64,000 nucleotides of DNA from Pristionchus mayeri (Eukaryota > Nematoda > Chromadorea > Rhabditida > Neodiplogasteridae): the NCBI GenBank assembly GCA_036245805.1, contig BTRK01000004.1, positions 186,001 to 250,000 on the forward strand, given 5' to 3'. The notes below the pieces were generated by a model. It made no database searches. It saw nothing but the letters and a program-made list of their open reading frames with translations, and was not told the DNA's origin. Both the position numbers and the translations under genes were made by a program. Positions 22,986 to 34,029 of this stretch are shown one piece after another. The stretch's first letter is position 1; each line of letters starts with the position of its first letter.

Positions 22986-25380
22986 GCAGGGCCCATGGTT
23001 AAGGCAGGACCTATGGTTAAGGTAAGACCCATGGTTATGGCAGGACCCATGGTTAAGGTAGGACCCATGGTTAAGGCAGGACCCATGGTTAAGGCAGGAC
23101 CCATAGTTAAGGCAGGACACATGGTTAAGGCAGGACCCATAGTTAAGGCAGGACCCATGGTTAAGGCAGGACCCATGGTTAAGGCAGGACCCATGGTTAT
23201 GGCAGGACCCATGGTTAAGGCAGGACCCATGGTTAAGGTAAGACCCATGGTTAAAGCACGTCCCATGGTTAAGGTAAGACCCATGGTTATGGCAGGACCC
23301 ATAGTTAAGGCAGGACCCATAGTTAAGGCAGGACCTATTGTTAAGGCAGGACCCATTGTTAAGGCAGGCAGGACCCATAGTTAAGGGAGGACCCATTGTT
23401 AATGCAGGCCCCATGGTTAAGGGAGGACCCAAAGTTGAGGCAGGGCTCATGGTTAATGCACGACCCACGGTTAAGGCAGGACCCATGGTTAAGGGAGGAC
23501 CCGTGGTTAAGGCAGGACCCATAGTTAAGGCAGGACCCATAGTTAAGGCAGGACCCATAGTTAAGGCAGGACCCATTGTTAATGCAGGACCCATGGTTAA
23601 GGCAGGACCAATGGTTAAGTTAAGACCCATGAGTAAGGCAGGACCCATGGTTAAGGCATATCCCATGGTTAAGGCAGGACCAATGGTTAAGATAAGACCC
23701 ATGGTTAAGGCAGGACCCATGGTTAAGGTAAGACCCATGGGTTAGGCAGGGCCCATGGTTAAGGCAGGACCTATGGGTAAGGTAAGACCTATGGTTATGG
23801 CAGGACCCATGGTTAAGGTAGGACCCATGGGTAAGGCAGGACCCATGGTTATGGCAGGACCCATGGTTAAGGCAGGACCCATGGTTAATGCAGGACCCAC
23901 GGTTAAGGCAGGACCCATGGTTAAGGGAGGACCCGTGGTTAAGGCAGGACCCATAGTTAAGTCAGGACCCATAGTTAAGGCAGGACCCATAGTTAAGTTA
24001 AGATCCATGAGTAAGGCAGGACCCATGGTTAAGGCATATCCCACGGTTAAGGCAGGACCCATGGTTAAGGAAGGACCCGTGGTTAAGGCAGGACCCATAG
24101 TTAAGGCAGGACCCATAGTTAAGGCAGGACCTATTGTTAAGGCTGGACCCATGGTTAAGGCAGGCAGAACCCATAGTTAAGGGAGGACCCATTGTTAATG
24201 CAGGACCCATGGTTAAGGGAGGACCCAAAGTTGAGGCAGGACCCATGGTTAAGGCAGGCGGGACCCATAGTTAAGGCAGGAACCATTGTTAATGCTGGAC
24301 CCATGGTTAAGGGAGGACCCATTGTTAATGCAGGGCCCATGGTTAATGCACGACCCACGGTTAAGGCAGGACCCATGGTTAAGGGAGGACCCGTGGTTAA
24401 GGCAGGACCCATAGTTAAGGCAGGACCCATGGTTAAGGTAACACCCATGGTTAATGCAGGACCCATGGTTAAGGCAGGACCCATGGTTAAGTTAAGATCC
24501 ATGAGTAAGGCAGGACCCATGGTTAAGTTAAGATCCATGAGTAAGGCAGGACCCATGGTTAAGGCAGGACCCATGGTTAAGGCAGGACCCATGGTTAAGG
24601 CAGGACCCATGGTTATGGCAGGACCCATGGTTAAGGCAGGACCCATGGTTAAGGTAAGACCCATGGTTAAGGCACGTCCCATGGTTAAGGTAAGACCCAT
24701 GGTTAAGGCACGTCCCATGGTTAAGGTAAGACCCATGGTTATGGCAGGACCCATAGTTAAGGCAGGACCCATAGTTTAGGCAGGACCTATTGTTAAGGCA
24801 GGACCCATGGTTAAGGCAGGCAGGACCCATAGTTAAGGGAGGACCCATTGTTAATGCAGGACCCATGGTTAAGGGAGGACCCAAAGTTGAGGCAGGGCCC
24901 ATGGTTAATGCAGGACCCTTGGTTAAGGGAGGACCCAAAGTTGAGGCAGGACCCATGGTTAAGGCAGGCGGGACCCATAGTTAAGGCAGGAACCATTGTT
25001 AATGCTGGACCCATGGTTAAGGGAGGACCCATAGTTAAGGCAGGACCCATTGTTAATGCAGGACCCATGGTTAAGGCAGGACCAATGGTTAAGTTAAGAC
25101 CCATGAGTAAGGCAGGACCCATGGTTAAGGCATATCCCATGGTTAAGGCAGGACCCATGGTTAAGATAAGACCCATGGTTAAGGCAGGACCCATGGTTAA
25201 GGTAAGACCCATGGGTTAGGCAGGGCCCATGGTTAAGGCAGGACCTATGGTTAAGGTAAGACCCATGGTTATGGCAGGACCCATGGTTAAGGTAGGACCC
25301 ATGGTTAAGGCAGGACCCATGGTTAAGGCAGGACCCATAGTTAAGGCAGGACACATGGTTAAGGCAGGACCCATAGTTAA
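22986..25380 (+). repeat. 2.4-kb HOR unit, copy 2
   Basis: Tandem copy of 20428-22930. Private changes: CCATGGGTAAGG near 23774 and 23829, CCACGG in place of CCATGG near 24052, GGGCTCATGG near 23443, and A-to-T in ATAGTTTAGG near 24777, which makes an extra TAG. It carries a doubled AAGTTAAGATCC motif near 24.49-24.54 kb that copy 1 has only once. Confidence 0.82.
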
Positions 25381-26756
25381 GGCAGGACCCATGGTTAAGG
25401 CAGGACCCATGGTTAAGGCAGGACCCATGGTTATGGCAGGACCCATGATTAAGGCAGGACCCATGGTTAAGGTAAGACCCATGGTTAAGGCACGTCCCAT
25501 GGTTAAGGTAAGACCCATGGTTATGGCAGGACCCATGGTTAAGGCAGGACCCATTGTTAATGCAGGACCCATGGTTAAGGCAGGACTCCATTGTTAATGC
25601 AGGACTCCATTGTTAATGCAGGACCCATGGTTAAGGCAGGACCCATGGTTAAGTTAAGATCCATGAGTAAGGCAGGACCCATGGTTAAGGCATATACCAT
25701 GGTTAAGGCAGGACCCATGGTTAAGGCAGGACCCGTGGTTAAGGCAGGACCCATAGTTAAGGTAGGACCCGTAGTTAAGGCAGGACCCATTGTTAATGCA
25801 GGACCAATGGTTAAGTTAAGACCCATGAGTAAGGCAGGACCCATGGTTAAGGCATATCCCATGGTTAAGGCAGGACCCATGGTTAAGATAAGACCCATGG
25901 TTAAGGCAGGACCCATGGTTAAGGTAAGACCCATGGGCTAGGCAGGGCCCATGGTTAAGGCAGGACCTATGGTTAAGGTAAGACCCATGGTTATGGCAGG
26001 ACCCATGGTTAAGGTAGGACCCATGGTTAAGGCAGGACCCATGGTTAAGGCAGGACCCATAGTTAAGGCAGGACACATGGTTAAGACAGGACCCATAGTT
26101 AAGGCAGGACCCATGGTTAAGGCAGGACCCATGGTTAAGGCAGGACCCATGGTTATGGCAGGACCCATGGTTAAGGCAGGACCCATGGTTAAGGTAAGAC
26201 CCATGGTTAAGGCACGTCCCATGGTTAAGGTAAGACCCATGGTTATGGCAGGACCCATAGTTAAGGCAGGACCCATAGTTAAGGCAGGACCTATTGTTAA
26301 GGCAGGACCCATGGTTAAGGCAGGCAGGACCCATAGTTAAGGGAGGACCCATTGTTAATGCAGGCCCCATGGTTAAGGGAGGACCCAAAGTTGAGGCAGG
26401 GCCCATGGTTAATGCACGACCCACGGTTAAGGCAGGACCCATGGTTAAGGCAGGACCCATTGTTAATGCAGGACCCATGGTTAAGGCAGGACCAATGGTT
26501 AAGTTAAGACCCATGAGTAAGGCAGGACCCATGGTTAAGGCATATCCCATGGTTAAGGCAGGACCCATGGTTAAGGTAAGACCCATGGGTTAGGCAGGGC
26601 CCATGGTTAAGGCAGGACCTATGGTTAAGGTAAGACCCATGGTTATGGCAGGACCCATGGTTAAGGTTAAGACCCATGAGTAAGGCAGGACCCATGGTTA
26701 AGGCACGTCCCATGGTTAAGGCAGGACCCATGGTTAAGGTAAGACCCATGGGTTAG
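25381..26756 (+). repeat. Mixed segment with GGACTCC doublet and TAG landmarks
   Basis: Contains a GGACTCC doublet near 25585, the GCATATACC block, TAG landmarks ending at 25941, 26593 and 26756, and the 19-bp TTAAGGTTAAG monomer near 26661. The 652-bp spacing 25941-26593 (36 monomers plus 4) recurs at 59709-60361. The stretch 24.85-25.59 kb matches 57.60-58.35 kb at a constant offset of 32754 bp. Confidence 0.75.
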
Positions 26757-27987
26757 GCAGGGCCCATTGTTAAGGCAGGACCTATGGTTAAGGTAAGACC
26801 CATGGTTATGGCAGGACCCATGGTTAAGGTAGGACCCATGGTTAAGGCAGGACCCATGGTTATGGCAGGACCCATGGTTAAGGCAGGACCCATGGTTAAT
26901 GCAGGACCCACGGTTAAGGCAGGACCCATGGTTAAGGGAGGACCCGTGGTTAAGGCAGGACCCATAGTTAAGGCAGGACCCATGGTTAAGGTAACACCCA
27001 TGGTTAATGCAGGACCCATGGTTAAGTTAAGATCCATGAGTAAGGCAGGACCCATGGTTAAGGCAGGACCCATGGTTAAGGCAGGACCCATGGTTAAGGC
27101 AGGACCCATGGTTATGGCAGGACCCATGGTTAAGGCAGGACCCATGGTTAAGGTAAGACCCATGGTTAAGGCACGTCCCATGGTTAAGGTAAGACCCATG
27201 GTTAAGGCACGTCCCATGGTTAAGGTAAGACCCATGGTTATGGCAGGACCCATAGTTAAGGCAGGACCCATAGCTAAGGCAGGACCTATTGTTAAGGCAG
27301 GACCCATGGTTAAGGTAGGCAGGACCCATAGTTAAGGGAGGACCCATTGTTAATGCAGGACCCATGGTTAAGGGAGGACCCAAAGTTGAGGCAGGGCCCA
27401 TGGTTAATGCACGACCCACGGTTAAGGCAGGACCCATGGTTAAGGGAGGACCCGTGGTTAAGGCAGGACCCATAGTTAAGGCAGGACCCATAGTTAAGGC
27501 AGGACCCATGGTTAAGGTAACACCCATGGTTAATGCAGGACCCATGGTTAAGGCAGGACCCATGGTTAAGTTAAGATCTATGAGTAAGGCAGGACCCATG
27601 GTTAAGTTAAGATCCATGAGTAAGGCAGGACCCATGGTTAAGGCAGGACCCATGGTTAAGGCAGGACCCATGGTTATGGCAGGACCCATGGTTAAGGCAG
27701 GACCCATGGTTAAGGTAAGACCCATGGTTAAGGCACGTCCCATGGTTAAGGTAAGACCCATGGTTAAGGCACGTCCCATGGTTAAGGTAAGACCCATGGT
27801 TATGGCAGGACCCATAGTTAAGGCAGGACCCATAGTTAAGGCAGGACCTATTGTTAAGGCAGGACCCATGGTTAAGGGAGGACCCAAAGTAGAGGCAGGG
27901 CCCATGGTTAATGCAGGACCCTTGGTTAAGGGAGGACCCAAAGTTGAGGCAGGACCCATGGTTAAGGCAGGCAGGACCCATAGTTAA
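26757..27987 (+). repeat. GGTAACACCC module, duplicated at 40.5-41.7 kb
   Basis: This module is repeated at about 40550-41699, with offset 13793 bp rising to 13811 and 13829 through two single-monomer indels. Shared rare bases confirm a recent common source: CCCATTG just after the TAG landmark, ATAGCTAAGG (near 27271 and 41082) and AGATCTATGAG (near 27574 and 41385). Paired GCACGTCCC dimers occur twice. Near 27890 it has AAAGTAGAGG in place of AAAGTTGAGG, a mark also seen near 28033 and 31211. Confidence 0.8.
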
Positions 27988-28769
27988 GGGAGGACCCATT
28001 GTTAATGCAGGACCCATGGTTAAGGGAGGACCCAAAGTAGAGGCAGGGCCCATGGTTAATGCAGGACCCTTGGTTAAGGGAGGACCCAAAGTTGAGGCAG
28101 GACCCATGGTTAAGGCAGGCGGGACCCATAGTTAAGGCAGGAACCATTGTTAATGCTGGACCCATGGTTAAGGGAGGACCCATAGTTAAGGCAGGACCCA
28201 TTGTTAATGCAGGACCCATGGTTAAGGCAGGACCAATGGTTAAGTTAAGACCCATGAGTAAGGCAGGACCCATGGTTAAGGCATATCCCATGGTTAAGGC
28301 AGGACCCATGGTTAAGATAAGACCCATGGTTAAGGCAGGACCCATGGTTAAGGTAAGACCCATGGGTTAGGCAGGGCCCATGGTTAAGGCAGGACCTATG
28401 GTTAAGGTAAGACCCATGGTTATGGCAGGACCCATGGTTAAGGTAGGACCCATGGTTAAGGCAGGACCCATGGTTAAGGCAGGACCCATAGTTAAGGCAG
28501 GACACATGGTTAAGGCAGGACCCATAGTTAAGGCAGGACCCATGGTTAAGGCAGGACCCATGGTTAAGGCAGGACCCATGTTTATGGCAGGACCCATGGT
28601 TAAGGCAGGACCCATGGTTAAGGTAAGACCCATGGTTAAGGCACGTCCCATGGTTAAGGTAAGACCCATGGTTATGGCAGGACCCATAGTTAAGGCAGGA
28701 CCCATAGTTAAGGCAGGACCTATTGTTAAGGCAGGACCCATGGTTAAGGCAGGCAGGACCCATAGTTAA
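27988..28769 (+). repeat. 782-bp HOR unit 1 of 5
   Basis: Base-length unit of a five-member tandem series delimited by GCAGGCAGG 22-bp monomers. 782 is 41 standard monomers plus two 22-bp ones (GCAGGCGGG near 28120 and GCAGGCAGG at the end). Order: AAAGTAGAGG, GGACCCTTGG, AAAGTTGAGG, GCAGGCGGG, GGAACCATTG, the pre-TAG series, TAG at 28370, GGACACATGG, GCACGTCCC. Private marks AAAGTAGAGG and CCATGTTTATGG (near 28578) are shared with unit 4, not with units 2, 3 or 5. Confidence 0.88.
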
Positions 28770-30199
28770 GGGAGGACCCATTGTTAATGCAGGACCCATG
28801 GTTAAGGGAGGACCCAAAGTTGAGGCAGGGCCCATGGTTAATGCAGGACCCTTGGTTAAGGGAGGACCCAAAGTTGAGGCAGGACCCATGGTTAAGGCAG
28901 GCGGGACCCATAGTTAAGGCAGGAACCATTGTTAATGCTGGACCCATGGTTAAGGGAGGACCCATAGTTAAGGCAGGACCCATTGTTAATGCAGGACCCA
29001 TGGTTAAGGCAGGACCAATGGTTAAGTTAAGACCCATGAGTAAGGCAGGACCCATGGTTAAGGCATATCCCATGGTTAAGGCAGGACCCATGGTTAAGAT
29101 AAGACCCATGGTTAAGGCAGGACCCATGGTTAAGGTAAGACCCATGGGTTAGGCAGGGCCCATGGTTAAGGCAGGACCTATGGTTAAGGTAAGACCCATG
29201 GTTATGGCAGGACCCATGGTTAAGGTAGGACCCATGGTTAAGGCAGGACCCATGGTTAAGGCAGGACCCATAGTTAAGGCAGGACACATGGTTAAGGCAG
29301 GACCCATAGTTAAGATAAGACCCATGGTTAAGGCAGGACCCATGGTTAAGGCAGGACCCATAGTTAAGGCAGGACACATGGTTAAGGCAGGACCCATAGT
29401 TAAGGCAGGACCCATGGTTAAGGCAGGACCCATGGTTAAGGCAGGACCCATGGTTATGGCAGGACCCATGGTTAAGGCAGGACCCATGGTTAAGGCAGGA
29501 CCCATGGTTATGGCAGGACCCATGGTTAAGGCAGGACCCATGGTTAAGGTAAGACCCATGGTTAAGGCACGTCCCATGGTTAAGGTAAGACCCATGGTTA
29601 AGGCACGTCCCATGGTTAAGGTAAGACCCATGGTTATGGCAGGACCCATAGTTAAGGCAGGACCCATAGTTAAGGCAGGACCTATGGTTAAGGTAAGACC
29701 CATGGTTATGGCAGGACCCATGGTTAAGGTAGGACCCATGGTTAAGGCAGGACCCATGGTTAAGGCAGGACCCATAGTTAAGGCAGGACACATGGTTAAG
29801 GCAGGACCCATAGTTAAGATAAGACCCATGGTTAAGGCAGGACCCATGGTTAAGGCAGGACCCATAGTTAAGGCAGGACACATGGTTAAGGCAGGACCCA
29901 TAGTTAAGGCAGGACCCATGGTTAAGGCAGGACCCATGGTTAAGGCAGGACCCATGGTTATGGCAGGACCCATGGTTAAGGCAGGACCCATGGTTAAGGC
30001 AGGACCCATGGTTATGGCAGGACCCATGGTTAAGGCAGGACCCATGGTTAAGGTAAGACCCATGGTTAAGGCACGTCCCATGGTTAAGGTAAGACCCATG
30101 GTTATGGCAGGACCCATAGTTAAGGCAGGACCCATAGTTAAGGCAGGACCTATTGTTAAGGCAGGACCCATGGTTAAGGCAGGCAGGACCCATAGTTAA
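28770..30199 (+). repeat. 1430-bp HOR unit 2 of 5
   Basis: Same framework as the 782-bp unit plus 648 bp (36 monomers). 468 bp (26 monomers) of this is a second pass through the section from GGACCTATGG to GCACGTCCC (about 29.17-29.68 then 29.68-30.14 kb), so unit 2 is unit 3 with an internal tandem duplication. TAG landmark at 29152. Confidence 0.88.
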
Positions 30200-31161
30200 G
30201 GGAGGACCCATTGTTAATGCAGGACCCATGGTTAAGGGAGGACCCAAAGTTGAGGCAGGGCCCATGGTTAATGCAGGACCCTTGGTTAAGGGAGGACCCA
30301 AAGTTGAGGCAGGACCCATGGTTAAGGCAGGCGGGACCCATAGTTAAGGCAGGAACCATTGTTAATGCTGGACCCATGGTTAAGGGAGGACCCATAGTTA
30401 AGGCAGGACCCATTGTTAATGCAGGACCCATGGTTAAGGCAGGACCAATGGTTAAGTTAAGACCCATGAGTAAGGCAGGACCCATGGTTAAGGCATATCC
30501 CATGGTTAAGGCAGGACCCATGGTTAAGATAAGACCCATGGTTAAGGCAGGACCCATGGTTAAGGTAAGACCCATGGGTTAGGCAGGGCCCATGGTTAAG
30601 GCAGGACCTATGGTTAAGGTAAGACCCATGGTTATGGCAGGACCCATGGTTAAGGTAGGACCCATGGTTAAGGCAGGACCCATGGTTAAGGCAGGACCCA
30701 TAGTTAAGGCAGGACACATGGTTAAGGCAGGACCCATAGTTAAGATAAGACCCATGGTTAAGGCAGGACCCATGGTTAAGGCAGGACCCATAGTTAAGGC
30801 AGGACACATGGTTAAGGCAGGACCCATAGTTAAGGCAGGACCCATGGTTAAGGCAGGACCCATGGTTAAGGCAGGACCCATGGTTATGGCAGGACCCATG
30901 GTTAAGGCAGGACCCATGGTTAAGGCAGGACCCATGGTTATGGCAGGACCCATGGTTAAGGCAGGACCCATGGTTAAGGTAAGACCCATGGTTAAGGCAC
31001 GTCCCATGGTTAAGGTAAGACCCATGGTTAAGGCACGTCCCATGGTTAAGGTAAGACCCATGGTTATGGCAGGACCCATAGTTAAGGCAGGACCCATAGT
31101 TAAGGCAGGACCTATTGTTAAGGCAGGACCCATGGTTAAGGCAGGCAGGACCCATAGTTAA
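30200..31161 (+). repeat. 962-bp HOR unit 3 of 5
   Basis: 962 is the 782-bp base plus 180 bp (10 monomers). The extra monomers are a repeated AGATAAGACCC / GGACACATGG run, a repeated ATGGTTATGG run and one extra 36-bp GCACGTCCC dimer. TAG landmark at 30582. Confidence 0.88.
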
Positions 31162-32033
31162 GGGAGGACCCATTGTTAATGCAGGACCCATGGTTAAGGG
31201 AGGACCCAAAGTAGAGGCAGGGCCCATGGTTAATGCAGGACCCTTGGTTAAGGGAGGACCCAAAGTTGAGGCAGGACCCATGGTTAAGGCAGGCGGGACC
31301 CATAGTTAAGGCAGGAACCATTGTTAATGCTGGACCCATGGTTAAGGGAGGACCCATAGTTAAGGCAGGACCCATTGTTAATGCAGGACCCATGGTTAAG
31401 GCAGGACCAATGGTTAAGTTAAGACCCATGAGTAAGGCAGGACCCATGGTTAAGGCATATCCCATGGTTAAGGCAGGACCCATGGTTAAGATAAGACCCA
31501 TGGTTAAGGCAGGACCCATGGTTAAGGTAAGACCCATGGGTTAGGCAGGGCCCATGGTTAAGGCAGGACCTATGGTTAAGGTAAGACCCATGGTTATGGC
31601 AGGACCCATGGTTAAGGTAGGACCCATGGTTAAGGCAGGACCCATGGTTAAGGCAGGACCCATAGTTAAGGCAGGACACATGGTTAAGGCAGGACCCATA
31701 GTTAAGATAAGACCCATGGTTAAGGCAGGACCCATGGTTAAGGCAGGACCCATAGTTAAGGCAGGACACATGGTTAAGGCAGGACCCATAGTTAAGGCAG
31801 GACCCATGGTTAAGGCAGGACCCATGGTTAAGGCAGGACCCATGTTTATGGCAGGACCCATGGTTAAGGCAGGACCCATGGTTAAGGTAAGACCCATGGT
31901 TAAGGCACGTCCCATGGTTAAGGTAAGACCCATGGTTATGGCAGGACCCATAGTTAAGGCAGGACCCATAGTTAAGGCAGGACCTATTGTTAAGGCAGGA
32001 CCCATGGTTAAGGCAGGCAGGACCCATAGTTAA
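31162..32033 (+). repeat. 872-bp HOR unit 4 of 5
   Basis: 872 is 782 plus 90 bp (5 monomers), the repeated AGATAAGACCC / GGACACATGG run. Shares AAAGTAGAGG (near 31211) and CCATGTTTATGG (near 31847) with unit 1, although units 2 and 3 lie between. TAG landmark at 31544. Confidence 0.88.
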
Positions 32034-32905
32034 GGGAGGACCCATTGTTAATGCAGGACCCATGGTTAAGGGAGGACCCAAAGTTGAGGCAGGGCCCATG
32101 GTTAATGCAGGACCCTTGGTTAAGGGAGGACCCAAAGTTGAGGCAGGACCCATGGTTAAGGCAGGCGGGACCCATAGTTAAGGCAGGAACCATTGTTAAT
32201 GCTGGACCCATGGTTAAGGGAGGACCCATAGTTAAGGCAGGACCCATTGTTAATGCAGGACCCATGGTTAAGGCAGGACCAATGGTTAAGTTAAGACCCA
32301 TGAGTAAGGCAGGACCCATGGTTAAGGCATATCCCATGGTTAAGGCAGGACCCATGGTTAAGATAAGACCCATGGTTAAGGCAGGACCCATGGTTAAGGT
32401 AAGACCCATGGGTTAGGCAGGGCCCATGGTTAAGGCAGGACCTATGGTTAAGGTAAGACCCATGGTTATGGCAGGACCCATGGTTAAGGTAGGACCCATG
32501 GTTAAGGCAGGACCCATGGTTAAGGCAGGACCCATAGTTAAGGCAGGACACATGGTTAAGGCAGGACCCATAGTTAAGATAAGACCCATGGTTAAGGCAG
32601 GACCCATGGTTAAGGCAGGACCCATAGTTAAGGCAGGACACATGGTTAAGGCAGGACCCATAGTTAAGGCAGGACCCATGGTTAAGGCAGGACCCATGGT
32701 TAAGGCAGGACCCATGGTTATGGCAGGACCCATGGTTAAGGCAGGACCCATGGTTAAGGTAAGACCCATGGTTAAGGCACGTCCCATGGTTAAGGTAAGA
32801 CCCATGGTTATGGCAGGACCCATAGTTAAGGCAGGACCCATAGTTAAGGCAGGACCTATTGTTAAGGCAGGACCCATGGTTAAGGCAGGCAGGACCCATA
32901 GTTAA
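32034..32905 (+). repeat. 872-bp HOR unit 5 of 5
   Basis: Same length and order as unit 4 but with the majority bases AAAGTTGAGG and ATGGTTATGG at the two diagnostic sites. TAG landmark at 32416. The series ends here; the next segment switches to GCACGACCCACGG after AAAGTTGAGG. Confidence 0.88.
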
Positions 32906-34029
32906 GGGAGGACCCATTGTTAATGCAGGCCCCATGGTTAAGGGAGGACCCAAAGTTGAGGCAGGGCCCATGGTTAATGCACGACCCACGGTTAAGGCAG
33001 GACCCATGGTTAAGGCAGGACCCATTGTTAATGCAGGACCCATGGTTAAGGCAGGACCAATGGTTAAGTTAAGACCCATGAGTAAGGCAGGACCCATGGT
33101 TAAGGCATATCCCATGGTTAAGGCAGGACCCATGGTTAAGGTAAGACCCATGGGTTAGGCAGGGCCCATGGTTAAGGCAGGACCTATGGTTAAGGTAAGA
33201 CCCATGGTTATGGCAGGACCCATGGTTAAGGTTAAGACCCATGAGTAAGGCAGGACCCATGGTTAAGGCACGTCCCATGGTTAAGGCAGGACCCATGGTT
33301 AAGGTAAGACCCATGGGTTAGGCAGGGCCCATTGTTAAGGCAGGACCTATGGTTAAGGTAAGACCCATGGTTATGGCAGGACCCATGGTTAAGGTAGGAC
33401 CCATGGTTAAGGCAGGACCCATGGTTATGGCAGGACCCATGGTTAAGGCAGGACCCATGGTTAATGCAGGACCCACGGTTAAGGCAGGACCCATGGTTAA
33501 GGGAGGACCCGTGGTTAAGGCAGGACCCATAGTTAAGGCAGGACCCATGGTTAAGGTAACACCCATGGTTAATGCAGGACCCATGGTTAAGGCAGGACCC
33601 ATGGTTAAGTTAAGATCCATGAGTAAGGCAGGACCCATGGTTAAGGCAGGACCCATGGTTAAGGCAGGACCCATGGTTAAGGCAGGACCCATGGTTATGG
33701 CAGGACCCATGGTTAAGGCAGGACCCATGGTTAAGGTAAGACCCATGGTTAAGGCACGTCCCATGGTTAAGGTAAGACCCATGGTTAAGGCAGGACCTAT
33801 TGTTAAGGCAGGACCCATGGTTAAGGCAGGCAGGACCCATAGTTAAGGGAGGACCCATTGTTAATGCAGGCCCCATGGTTAAGGGAGGACCCAAAGTTGA
33901 GGCAGGGCCCATGGTTAATGCACGACCCACGGTTAAGGCAGGACCCATGGTTAAGGGAGGACCCGTGGTTAAGGCAGGACCCATAGTTAAGGCAGGACCC
34001 ATAGTTAAGGCAGGACCCATAGTTAAGGC
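32906..34029 (+). repeat. Mixed segment with start of a 238-bp tandem period
   Basis: TAG landmarks end at 33158 and 33321, 163 bp apart (nine monomers plus the 19-bp TTAAGGTTAAG unit). The GGTAACACCC module follows. From about 33800, a 238-bp period (13 monomers plus 4 bp) starts and repeats at 34038: both copies run from GGACCTATTG through GCAGGCAGG, AAAGTTGAGG and GCACGACCCACGG. No non-satellite DNA. Confidence 0.75.

Noticed and set aside
24770..24780. Extra TAG near 24777 and GTTTAGG near 62842 as additional landmarks
   Set aside because: Each is a one-off point change relative to its duplicate copies and lacks the CAGGGCCC context of the true landmark.
29027..30319. 430-codon - strand open frame of the HGSCLN type (Cys/His/Asn-rich) as a structural or metal-binding protein
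   Set aside because: The composition follows from the third frame of the monomer. The frame shifts at the 22-bp monomers and the same DNA is also open in the MGPALT frame and on the other strand.
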